A DNA stretch of 13,092 nt, from the NCBI GenBank assembly GCA_031257695.1, contig JAIROB010000198.1, forward strand, positions 1 through 13,092, read 5' to 3'. This DNA comes from Treponema sp. (GTDB lineage: Bacteria > Spirochaetota > Spirochaetia > Treponematales > Breznakiellaceae). Shown here piece by piece: positions 1 to 5,914 of the stretch (the first letter of the stretch is position 1; every line of letters begins with the position of its first letter). Position numbers and translations under genes: made by a program. Under the pieces are notes generated by a model. That model made no database searches, was not told the DNA's origin, and saw only the letters and a program-made list of their open reading frames with translations.

Positions 1-615
1 CCCTATTCGGAAGAAGTGTGGGAATACACCGCCGCCATTTCCGCGGAGCTCCGCCAGCGGGGGTTTGACGAAATTCAGTTTGACTACATCCGCTTCCCCA
101 CCGACGGGGCGAACCTTGCCGACGCGCAGTATCGCTGGCGGGAAAAGGGCATGGACATGGAAAGCGCCATCCTCTCTTTCATGCGCCATATCAAGGCCAG
201 GGTGGACGCGGCCATCAGCATCGACATCTACGGCGCCAACGGCTGGTACCGCACGGGCGCCCGCACCGGCCAGGAGGTGGAGCTTCTGGCGCCCTACGTG
301 GACGTGATCTGCCCCATGTACTACCCCAGCCACTTTGAACAGGACTTCTTGGCCCAGTCCCCGGCGGAGCTCCGCCCCTACCGGATCTACTATCAGGGAA
401 CCCGGCGCACCGGGCATATAGGCAGGGGGCAGATCATCGTGCGGCCCTACGCTCAGGCCTTTTTCCTCAACGTCTCCTACGACCGGCAGTATTACAACAG
501 CGATTATGTGCGCCGCCAGGCCGAAGGGGTTCGGGACGCGGGGACCGGCGGGCTGACCTACTGGAACAACTCGGGGCGCTACGACGAGATACCGCTTTTA
601 CCGGAGGTTTTTTAA
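1..615 (+). CDS. Putative glycoside hydrolase, DUF4015 family (5'-truncated by window edge)
   Basis: The reading frame is open from base 1, so the gene begins upstream; the GTG at 16 is an internal codon and not a supported start. About 204 residues remain, the C-terminal part of a DUF4015 (GH13-like TIM-barrel) protein. The family signature is clear near the start: FDEIQFDYIRFPTDG, followed by an ISIDIYG strand and VDVICPMYYPSHF, which are typical barrel strands of this family. Aspartates in the FDYIRFP and SIDIYG strands are candidate acidic active-site residues, by family analogy only. The enzyme would be expected to act on a cell-envelope or polysaccharide substrate, but none is established here. 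The C-terminus GGLTYWNNSGRYDEIP looks complete. The last 18 bp overlap the 3' end of the opposing gene. Confidence 0.8.
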   Translation, partial: PYSEEVWEYTAAISAELRQRGFDEIQFDYIRFPTDGANLADAQYRWREKGMDMESAILSFMRHIKARVDAAISIDIYGANGWYRTGARTGQEVELLAPYVDVICPMYYPSHFEQDFLAQSPAELRPYRIYYQGTRRTGHIGRGQIIVRPYAQAFFLNVSYDRQYYNSDYVRRQAEGVRDAGTGGLTYWNNSGRYDEIPLLPEVF

Positions 616-1197
616 GCCCCTTAAAAACAACAGGCTGTTCGCCCGGCACATGGCGGAGAACCGCGCGAAGTCCTCTTCGGTTTCCGTGTCCGCGCCGGCG
701 AGGATGAGGTCCCGGCGGTCCCGGCGGTACCAGAGGTAGTGCCGGTCCAGGATGCGGATCCGCTCTTTGCGGGAAACCCCCGCGGCTTCCACCCGGCGTT
801 CAAGCTGTTCCGCCAGGGCGATGTGGTTGTCCGCCCCGGCCAGGGAAAAAATATCCCTTTCCGCAATAAAGACAACCACCCGGCGGAAACCCTCCCCCAG
901 GCAGGCGTCGTTCCGAAAGCCGTCAATGATAAGGTGCTGTTTGCCCAGGCTGAGATCGTGGCCCTGGAGGCGGAGGTGTTTCCGCAGATCCGTCAACTCC
1001 GAACGGACGCGCTGGGCCGTCCCGGTATTCCGGCCCGCGGACTGGAGTTCGGCCCTCCAGGAGCGAAGCTGTTCCTCATAGAGGTCGAATTCCCCGGTTC
1101 TGCTTAAAAAAACGGTGGTTTCGGACAGGAGTTTCCAGACATCGGAAAACTTGTCCGCGAGGAGGCCGGCAAGGCTCCCGGTTTTTGTAAGCGCCAT
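598..1197 (-). CDS. Hypothetical protein, 199 aa
   Basis: I do not recognise this protein. It is predicted soluble: rich in charged residues, Leu, Arg and Glu, with no signal peptide and no membrane segment, probably mostly helical. The central part (around residues 85-115) alternates short hydrophobic strands (HLIIDGF, RRVVVFIAE), suggesting a mixed alpha/beta core. The C-terminal quarter (DFARFSAMCRANSLLFLRGLKNL) is amphipathic helix. It starts at an ATG with only a weak purine-rich stretch upstream and stops 18 bp inside the end of the convergent DUF4015 gene. It is divergent from the metallophosphoesterase gene, with 50 bp between the starts. It is chosen over the opposite-strand frames in the same interval because its composition looks like a real protein and the flanking spacing is sensible. 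A lineage-specific gene is the likeliest explanation. Confidence 0.6.
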   Translation of the reverse strand: MALTKTGSLAGLLADKFSDVWKLLSETTVFLSRTGEFDLYEEQLRSWRAELQSAGRNTGTAQRVRSELTDLRKHLRLQGHDLSLGKQHLIIDGFRNDACLGEGFRRVVVFIAERDIFSLAGADNHIALAEQLERRVEAAGVSRKERIRILDRHYLWYRRDRRDLILAGADTETEEDFARFSAMCRANSLLFLRGLKNLR

Positions 1198-1247
1198 GAT
1201 GTATCCCGTTTACCTATATCTCTATTGTACGCTAAAATGGGCGTAAG
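1198..1247. promoter_or_regulatory. Divergent promoter region between the hypothetical gene and the metallophosphoesterase gene
   Basis: This 50-bp gap is AT-rich compared with its surroundings and must hold both promoters. On the plus strand TTTACC (1209-1214) and TAAAAT (1233-1238) are 18 bp apart and resemble sigma-70 -35 and -10 boxes; if used, the metallophosphoesterase mRNA leader would be only a few bases long. On the minus strand TACAAT (complement of 1224-1229) is a good -10 candidate without a clear -35. These are sequence resemblances only. Confidence 0.3.
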
Positions 1248-2000
1248 ATGCGAGTATTGGTTGTTTCGGACATACACGCCAATTTAGCCGCCTTTGAAGC
1301 GACCCTGGAAAAGACCGGCGCGGACCGGGATGTGGCCGTGTGCCTGGGAGACATCGTGGGCTACGGGCCGGACCCGCGGGAATGTATCGCCCTGGCCGCG
1401 GAACACTGCGCGGTCGTGCTGGGGGGGAACCACGATCATGCAGCGGGGGGCGTTACGGACCTTTCCGAGTTTGCGGATCACGCCCGCCGCGCCCTGGAAT
1501 GGACCCGGCCCCGGCTTACGGCTGAGGATGCCGCCTACCTCGCAAAGCTCCCCCTGGAAACCGGGTTTCTGGATCTGCTCCTCTGCCACGGCAGCCCGGA
1601 GGACCCCCTGTGGGGCTATATTTTTTCGGAGGCCGACGCGGAAGCCGCTTTTGCCTGGGAGGATTTTGACCGCTGTTTTTTTGGCCATACCCACCAGCCT
1701 TCGTTTTTTATCCAAACCGGGGACAGCCGGGGAAGGGTGGACTGCGAAGGGGGATACGGACGCGCGGATCAGGTTGTCGAAACAAAGCGGGAACACGCGC
1801 GGTTCCTCCTCAACCCCGGCAGCGTCGGTTTCCCCAGGGACAGGGATGCCCATCGTTATTCCCGGAATTCCAGCGCCATTGCCCAATACGCCATCTTCGA
1901 CACCGAAACAGGACTCTGGCAGTTCAAGCGGCTTGAGTACGATATACGGGACACCGCAAAGAGGATGCGGCAACAGGGACTCCTCTCCAGGCGCGGTTGA
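1248..2000 (+). CDS. Metallophosphoesterase (YfcE/MJ0936-like calcineurin-type phosphodiesterase)
   Basis: This 250-aa protein carries the full set of dimetal phosphoesterase motifs in order: SDIHAN (Asp8, His10), GDIVGYGP (Asp35), GNHDH (Asn61, His62), CHGSP (His114) and GHTHQP (His147, His149). A LLNPGSVGFPRD segment near the C-terminus is typical of the YfcE/MJ0936 phosphodiesterase subfamily. It should be a cytoplasmic, Mn- or Ni-dependent hydrolase of phosphomonoesters or diesters; the physiological substrate cannot be told from sequence. The ATG at 1248 is chosen because the conserved N-terminal strand MRVLVVSDIHAN begins directly there. The Shine-Dalgarno signal is weak, consistent with the short leader. 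There is no cotranscribed neighbour: the upstream gene is divergent and dapB is convergent 58 bp downstream. Confidence 0.9.
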   Translation: MRVLVVSDIHANLAAFEATLEKTGADRDVAVCLGDIVGYGPDPRECIALAAEHCAVVLGGNHDHAAGGVTDLSEFADHARRALEWTRPRLTAEDAAYLAKLPLETGFLDLLLCHGSPEDPLWGYIFSEADAEAAFAWEDFDRCFFGHTHQPSFFIQTGDSRGRVDCEGGYGRADQVVETKREHARFLLNPGSVGFPRDRDAHRYSRNSSAIAQYAIFDTETGLWQFKRLEYDIRDTAKRMRQQGLLSRRG

Positions 2001-2058
2001 AGTTACGCGTCCCGGCTCAGGGCGGGGCTTCCCAAAGCCAACCGGGTTTTGGAAAACG
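2001..2058. other. Short convergent intergenic region
   Basis: This 58-bp gap separates the converging ends of the metallophosphoesterase and dapB genes. It contains a small GGCTT-CCCA-AAGCC hairpin with no U-rich tract, so a conventional intrinsic terminator is not supported on either strand. Confidence 0.3.
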
Positions 2059-2868
2059 CTACAGGTTCCGCAGAATATCTTCCATCACGTTGTCAATGGT
2101 AAAGACCCCTTTCCGGGCCGCTCCCGCGGGTTTCCCCGGAGCGGCGTTGACCAGCCACTCCGCGGCGCGGATCGCGCCCAGGGCCAGACCGTCCCGGCTG
2201 CGGGCGGTGTGGGTTATCTCTATGGTGTCCGCCGGGGAGTCGAAGGCGACGGCGTGGAGGCCGGGCATGGATCCCAGACGGAGGCTGGGGAAGTGGAGCT
2301 CCTCCGCGGCGGGAGGCCGGTCGCTCAGGGTTTCATACACCGCTTTCTTTTTCCGGGTCATCACGGCGAGCATCTTTTCCACCAGAATCTTCGCTGTTCC
2401 CGAAGGGCTGTCAACTTTTTTATTGTGGTGGAATTCCCAGCCCCCCACATCGTACTCCGGGAAGGGGTCCGACAGTTTTGCCGCAAACTCGGCGATACGG
2501 TAAAAAAGGTTGACCCCCAGGGAATAGTTGGAGGACCAGCAGAGGGAGCCCTGTTTTGCCGCGGTTAGTTCTTCTATTTCTTTCAGGCGATCATACCAGC
2601 CCGTGGTGCCCGCCACCGTGGGAAGGCCCCTCTCTATGAGGCCGCGGATATTTTCCGCCGCGGTGTCCGGGCGGGTAAATTCCAGCGCCGCGTCCGCGCC
2701 CCCAAGCGCCTCCGATTCGGCGATGGAGCGGCTTAGGGGCGCGGCGGAAACCGGCGGCGCGCCGGAGTAAAAGGGGTCCGCCACCGCCACAATTTCATGC
2801 CCCCGTTCCAGCGCGGTTCGCTCCAGAATCCGCCCCATCTTGCCGTAACCGACAATCGCTAATTTCAC
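2059..2868 (-). CDS. dapB: 4-hydroxy-tetrahydrodipicolinate reductase
   Basis: This enzyme reduces 4-hydroxy-tetrahydrodipicolinate to tetrahydrodipicolinate with NAD(P)H in the diaminopimelate/lysine pathway. The 269-aa length is normal. The N-terminal Rossmann motif is VGYGKMG (residues 6-12), the variant seen in Bacteroidetes and spirochaetes rather than the GCxGRMG of enterobacteria. VAGTTGW (85-91) is the second nucleotide-site motif. EFHHNKKVDSPSGTA (145-159) is the catalytic signature, with His147/His148 and Lys151 matching the E. coli catalytic residues. The start is GTG: the preceding lysC stop overlaps it as GTGA, and AAGGAGG sits about 7 nt upstream inside lysC, so translational coupling is expected. 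This is the last gene of the lysC-dapB pair. Confidence 0.95.
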   Translation of the reverse strand: MKLAIVGYGKMGRILERTALERGHEIVAVADPFYSGAPPVSAAPLSRSIAESEALGGADAALEFTRPDTAAENIRGLIERGLPTVAGTTGWYDRLKEIEELTAAKQGSLCWSSNYSLGVNLFYRIAEFAAKLSDPFPEYDVGGWEFHHNKKVDSPSGTAKILVEKMLAVMTRKKKAVYETLSDRPPAAEELHFPSLRLGSMPGLHAVAFDSPADTIEITHTARSRDGLALGAIRAAEWLVNAAPGKPAGAARKGVFTIDNVMEDILRNL

Positions 2869-4220
2869 TGTAACGCCTCCTTTTTAAGCGGCTCAAAAAA
2901 GCATTGGTGCAGCGCCGCTACCACTTCCCCCGCCTGGGAGTCCTCCACAATAAAACTAATATTCACCTTGCTGGCCCCCTGGGAAACCATCTGGATCTGT
3001 ATGCCCAAAAGCACGCAGGTCCCAAAGGCCCGCTGGAGGATCTCCGAGGATCGCCGCACATCCCCGACAATCGTAACAATGGCCTTGCCGGTCTTTATTT
3101 CCACATCGGCAATTTTGGACAGATCCCTTCGCAGTTTTTCCAGATCATGCGCCGCGTCCAGGGTGAGGGAGATGGACACTTCGCTGGTGGCCACCACGTC
3201 CACCGAAAGTTTATGATTCGCAAACGCGGCGAACACCTCCGCCAAAAAACCGTGCTGGCCCACCATGCGGGTGGACACAATATCTACCAGGGTAATGTTT
3301 TTCCGGGAGGTGATAGCCCTGACCGGCCCGGCCTTTTTGTCCGCCGCGGCGACGATGCGGGTGCCCTGCGCCTCCGGGTTGTAGGAATTCTTCACCCGCA
3401 CCGTGATGCCGGTCCTGACGCAGGGCTGCATGGCCCGGGGGTGCAGCACCTGGGCGCCGAAGTAGGCCAGTTCCGCGGCTTCCTCGTAACTCACGGTTTC
3501 CACGGGCCGCGCCGCCTTGACCAGCCGGGGGTCCGCGGTCATAATGCCGTCCACATCTTTCCAAACCTGGACCTCCGCCGCTCCCATGGCCGCGGCAATA
3601 AAGGTGGCGCTTAAATCCGATCCCCCCCGGCCCAGGGTGGTGATGTTTCCCTGCCGGTCCTTGGCGATAAACCCCGTAATCACCGGCAGCGCTCCCCCGT
3701 CCATGAGGGGGGTCAGGGCCGCGGGGACCCGGCTCCAACTGTCTTCCTCAAGCTCCGCGAAGGTAAAGTTGGAATCCGACAGAAGCCCCGCGTCCCACCC
3801 GTCCATTGCCCGGGCTTTTACGCCGATGGAGTTAAGGTATGCCGCGACTAGACGCGCAGAAAGCCGCTCCCCAAAGGAAACCAGGTAGTCCCTGGTTTTG
3901 TCCGAAAGCTCTTTGATCAGGGCTATTCCCGTGAGCAGGCTCCGCAGCTCCCCCAGAAGGGATTCCAGTTCAGCCGCCGCCTGATCCTCCAGGCGCAGTT
4001 CCACCATGGCGTCCCGGTGCAGATCCGCAATAGCTTCAATTGAAACCGCCCCCCGTTTGAGCGCCGCCGACGCCGCTTCCAGGAGATGGTCCGTGGTGTC
4101 CCCCATGGCGGACAGCACCAGCGCCGGTTTTTCGGAAATCCGCGACTTTACAATCTCTGCCACATGGCGGATCCGTTCCGCGCTGGCCACGGAGCTACCC
4201 CCGAATTTCATAACGATCAT
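2865..4220 (-). CDS. lysC: Aspartate kinase (monofunctional, with C-terminal ACT domains)
   Basis: This enzyme phosphorylates L-aspartate, committing carbon to lysine, diaminopimelate, threonine and methionine. The 451-aa protein begins with the kinase signature MKFGGSS (residues 4-10) and has the glycine-rich TLGRGGSDLSATF segment near 200. Two ACT domains occupy about residue 300 to the end; the first includes GFLAEVFAAFANHKLSVDVVATSEVS in the style of lysine-sensitive LysC/ThrA enzymes, so allosteric lysine feedback is likely, by family inference. The start at 4220 has AGAAGGGA about 6 nt upstream; an alternative ATG three codons later is possible. It is followed by dapB with a 4-bp overlap. 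No lysine riboswitch is visible in the short leader. Confidence 0.94.
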   Translation of the reverse strand: MIVMKFGGSSVASAERIRHVAEIVKSRISEKPALVLSAMGDTTDHLLEAASAALKRGAVSIEAIADLHRDAMVELRLEDQAAAELESLLGELRSLLTGIALIKELSDKTRDYLVSFGERLSARLVAAYLNSIGVKARAMDGWDAGLLSDSNFTFAELEEDSWSRVPAALTPLMDGGALPVITGFIAKDRQGNITTLGRGGSDLSATFIAAAMGAAEVQVWKDVDGIMTADPRLVKAARPVETVSYEEAAELAYFGAQVLHPRAMQPCVRTGITVRVKNSYNPEAQGTRIVAAADKKAGPVRAITSRKNITLVDIVSTRMVGQHGFLAEVFAAFANHKLSVDVVATSEVSISLTLDAAHDLEKLRRDLSKIADVEIKTGKAIVTIVGDVRRSSEILQRAFGTCVLLGIQIQMVSQGASKVNISFIVEDSQAGEVVAALHQCFFEPLKKEALQ

Positions 4221-4269
4221 TGACGATTCCCTTCTTTGGGGGCCACTGTAACAGGGATGGGGCCAAAAT

Positions 4270-4299
4270 TCAATACACCGTCCCCCCAGACTGGGTCAA
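4270..4299 (-). promoter_or_regulatory. Candidate lysC-dapB promoter
   Basis: Reading on the minus strand, TTGACC (complement of 4294-4299) is a strong -35 candidate. The -10 would be TATTGA (4270-4275, spacing 18) or TGTATT (4272-4277, spacing 16). Transcription would start about 40 nt before the lysC ATG. The -35 lies inside an 18-bp motif matching the end of the MITE at the right of the window. Prediction only. Confidence 0.35.
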
Positions 4300-4305
4300 A
4301 AGTCC
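4288..4305 (+). repeat. Solo terminal-inverted-repeat relic matching the MITE end
   Basis: The sequence AGACTGGGTCAAAAGTCC matches the 18-bp terminal repeat of the element at 12927-13042 at 16 of 18 positions. No opposite-orientation partner was found nearby, so this looks like a decayed or recombined half-element. It lies about 135 bp upstream of RAYT-like copy 1. Confidence 0.55.
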
Positions 4306-4424
4306 GTATTATTAGCGCATTGGAGATAGCGTCGCTGCCTTCGCTCGTGGGGTCATTCCGGTTTGGCGGACAACCAGTTAGGGGGGGACATTTGTCATTG
4401 TGACTAAAGCAAAACAACGTTTCG

Positions 4425-4438
4425 CCCCTGTATAGGGG
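4425..4438 (+). other. Small hairpin abutting the RAYT-like start codon, copy 1
   Basis: CCCCT (4425-4429) and AGGGG (4434-4438) pair around GTAT. The 3' arm holds the only G-rich sequence before the ATG at 4441, just 2 nt away. The same hairpin is found in front of copy 2. It could hide the ribosome-binding region or serve as an element-end hairpin. Confidence 0.5.
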
Positions 4439-4440
4439 AT

Positions 4441-4920
4441 ATGAGACAGAAACGTATTTTAGCGCAGGGGGTGTGGTATGAGATCCGCTCCCAAATCAAC
4501 AACCGGGAGCAGATCCTCAGCCTGCCCAGGGCCGCCACTCTCTTTTCCGAGGTTTTCCGGGAAACTACGCTCCGCTTCGCTTTCCAGGTCCGGGGCCTCC
4601 GGTTTGGCGCGGACCAGCTTAGGTTCTACATTAAGCCGGAGGACGGGATGGAGCTTCCGGTTATAATGCAGTGGCTGAAACAGACCTTCGCCCAGCGGTA
4701 CAACGCTTTGACGGGGCGGACGGGGCATATCTGGGGGGACCGGTACTGGTCGCTGATACTGGAGGGGGAGCCTCCGGCGGATGTGGGAGCTGAGGCGGCG
4801 CTTGGGGCCGGGGCGGAGAACGGGGCGGAGCACAGGGACAGACCCCATAGGCCGAACCGGAGCTGCAACCCCCGGTTTTCCGCCATTTCCCCCGCTCCCT
4901 CGGCCCCTGCGCCCAGCTAA
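4441..4920 (+). CDS. RAYT-like (Y1/IS200-type) transposase homologue lacking catalytic residues, copy 1
   Basis: This 159-aa protein has the layout of REP-associated tyrosine transposases: an N-terminal GVWYEIRSQINNREQI strand (10-25), a central strand region, and the MQWLKQTFAQRYN...GRTGHIWGDRYWS helix/loop (76-104). At the place where the family has MPNHxHLL, the HUH motif, this protein has GADQLRFYI (56-64), with Gln59 and Arg61 in the histidine positions. The nucleophilic tyrosine column (family YTxxFN) is Phe83 here. Such a protein should not cut DNA but could still bind hairpin DNA. The last ~45 residues are Pro/Ala/Arg-rich and probably disordered. Copy 2 has the same substitutions, so they are not local damage. 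The ATG follows a hairpin and has no well-spaced Shine-Dalgarno sequence. A 12-nt in-frame tandem duplication (around 4806-4829) adds four residues relative to copy 2. Confidence 0.7.
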   Translation: MRQKRILAQGVWYEIRSQINNREQILSLPRAATLFSEVFRETTLRFAFQVRGLRFGADQLRFYIKPEDGMELPVIMQWLKQTFAQRYNALTGRTGHIWGDRYWSLILEGEPPADVGAEAALGAGAENGAEHRDRPHRPNRSCNPRFSAISPAPSAPAPS

Positions 4921-5034
4921 GGAGGCGGATTCCGTCCCCAGCCGCGCCAAACCCCGATTTCCCGCCGCCTGCAAGTTTTCCCAAGGGGAAGATCTATCCT
5001 AAACGAAACGCCGGGTCCGAATTGCGGGGGCGTT

Positions 5035-5103
5035 ACGGGGGTGTCCCCCGTAGAGGGGGGTGGGCCGCAACCGTGTGCGGCCCAGGGGGGAGGCTTCCCC
5101 CCT
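5035..5103 (+). repeat. Three consecutive perfect GC-rich hairpins upstream of the LoaP-like gene
   Basis: Three adjacent perfect inverted repeats are seen. ACGGGGG/CCCCCGT (5035-5041 with 5045-5051) has a 3-nt loop. GGGCCGCA/TGCGGCCC (5062-5069 with 5076-5083) has a 6-nt loop. AGGGGGGA/TCCCCCCT (5084-5091 with 5096-5103) has a 4-nt loop. None is followed by a T-run. They lie between RAYT-like copy 1 and the LoaP-like gene, 64 bp before its ATG. They may be a REP/BIME-type DNA repeat or a structured leader RNA. An open frame runs through them in phase with the downstream gene, but its translation is low-complexity and not credible as an N-terminal extension. Confidence 0.75.
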
Positions 5104-5166
5104 CATTATGTGCGGGCAGCGCGGCCACTGGCTAAAAAACTCCCGATATGCTATTATTCTATATTA

Positions 5167-5691
5167 ATGAAGTATTACGCTATTCAGGTAAAAACCAGGG
5201 GGGAGGAAAAGTACCTGAAACTTCTGCGGGCGCTCCACCCGGAAATGAACGTAAAAACCTATTTTCCCAAAAGGCAAATAGATATACGGCGCAAACAGAA
5301 GATCTACAACTCCATTCTGGGGATATTTCCGGGGTACGTTTTTATTGAAATTGACGAGGGGGACGATATTCTCCGGCATCAGTGGGCCTTCCGTTCCACC
5401 GACGGGTTTTACCGGTTCCTCAAATCCAACCAAAATATTTGCGCCCTGCAGGACCGGGACCTGGAGGTGGCGCTGCACTTTATCAAAAAAATCGGCCCCG
5501 TGGCGGGAAAATCCAAGGTCTATTTTGACGAAAATTCCCGGATTGTGGTGACCGAAGGGCCCCTCATGGGGCTTGAGGGAAAGATTGTAAAGGTCGATAA
5601 AAGAAAGGGGCGGGCAAAGATCAAACTGGATCTCTATGACGATTCCTTTGCCATCGACCTGGCTTTTGAGGTGATAGGGACGCCGATCTGA
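5167..5691 (+). CDS. loaP: NusG-family specialised antiterminator, LoaP-like
   Basis: This 174-aa NusG paralogue has an NGN domain (about 1-108: MKYYAIQVKTRGEEKYLK, then LGIFPGYVFIEID at 51-63) and a C-terminal KOW domain (about 124-174: VVTEGPLMGLEGKIVKVDKRKGRAKIKL). Proteins of this type (LoaP, RfaH, UpxY) ride on RNA polymerase and suppress termination within one or a few long operons, often polysaccharide or natural-product clusters. The GPLxGLEGxIxKxDKRKxRA pattern favours LoaP over housekeeping NusG; the symbol is tentative. The ATG at 5167 is chosen because the conserved NGN first strand starts there; an in-frame GTG at 5041 would add a nonsensical leader across hairpins. No clear Shine-Dalgarno is present, and the upstream stretch is AT-rich. 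Two polysaccharide-type genes follow after 223 bp and are the likely targets. Confidence 0.82.
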   Translation: MKYYAIQVKTRGEEKYLKLLRALHPEMNVKTYFPKRQIDIRRKQKIYNSILGIFPGYVFIEIDEGDDILRHQWAFRSTDGFYRFLKSNQNICALQDRDLEVALHFIKKIGPVAGKSKVYFDENSRIVVTEGPLMGLEGKIVKVDKRKGRAKIKLDLYDDSFAIDLAFEVIGTPI

Positions 5692-5914
5692 GGGATTATC
5701 CGGGTATGGGGAAACCGGGAGGGAAAGGACTATGGCATTCAATTATTACGGACATGGTGAATTCGGGCGCATCCTGCCTGCCGGCAGGACCGGGCTATAC
5801 GCTCCAATTCCTCGGCCCCCTGCGGGGTCCTGCGGGATTTCCGCTTCTATCCCTTGCGCGGCCTTGTTTCCGGCCCTGTTTTCGGATAAACTGTAAGTCT
5901 GCGAACGGGGGGGG
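5692..5914 (+). promoter_or_regulatory. Structured leader between the LoaP-like gene and the sugar genes
   Basis: This 223-bp gap has no credible gene. It contains a perfect hairpin TCCTGCC/GGCAGGA (5772-5778 with 5783-5789, loop TGCC), then CCCC/GGGG (5817-5820 with 5824-5827), GCGG/CCGC (5832-5835 with 5841-5844) and GGCC/GGCC (5860-5863 with 5872-5875). No T-run follows any of them. In a LoaP-controlled operon this is where a recruitment hairpin or terminators would be expected. It may alternatively be an intergenic palindromic repeat. Confidence 0.4.

Larger units (their letters stand above)
4391..4995 (+). repeat. Dispersed RAYT-like element, copy 1
   Basis: This interval is repeated in inverse orientation at about 12213-12806. 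Similarity begins at TTTGTCATTGTGACTAAAGC on the 5' side, continues through the whole RAYT-like gene, and ends at AAGGGGAAGATCT about 75 bp after its stop codon. Boundaries are by eye. No target duplication was identified for this copy. On the left is an unmatched stretch (4306-4390) with no recognisable content. Confidence 0.75.

Noticed and set aside
1284..1973. 229-codon minus-strand frame
   Set aside because: Antisense shadow of the metallophosphoesterase gene, which has all its catalytic motifs.
4217..4417. Small minus-strand frame upstream of lysC
   Set aside because: It runs through the transposon-end relic and the lysC promoter region, and its translation resembles nothing; no ribosome-binding site.
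4221..4440. Lysine riboswitch upstream of lysC
   Set aside because: The leader before lysC looks only about 40 nt long, and no L-box-like set of stems was seen in the interval.
5041..5166. 42-residue N-terminal extension of the LoaP-like protein
   Set aside because: The extension translates hairpin repeats (low complexity), and the NGN domain starts exactly at the ATG at 5167.
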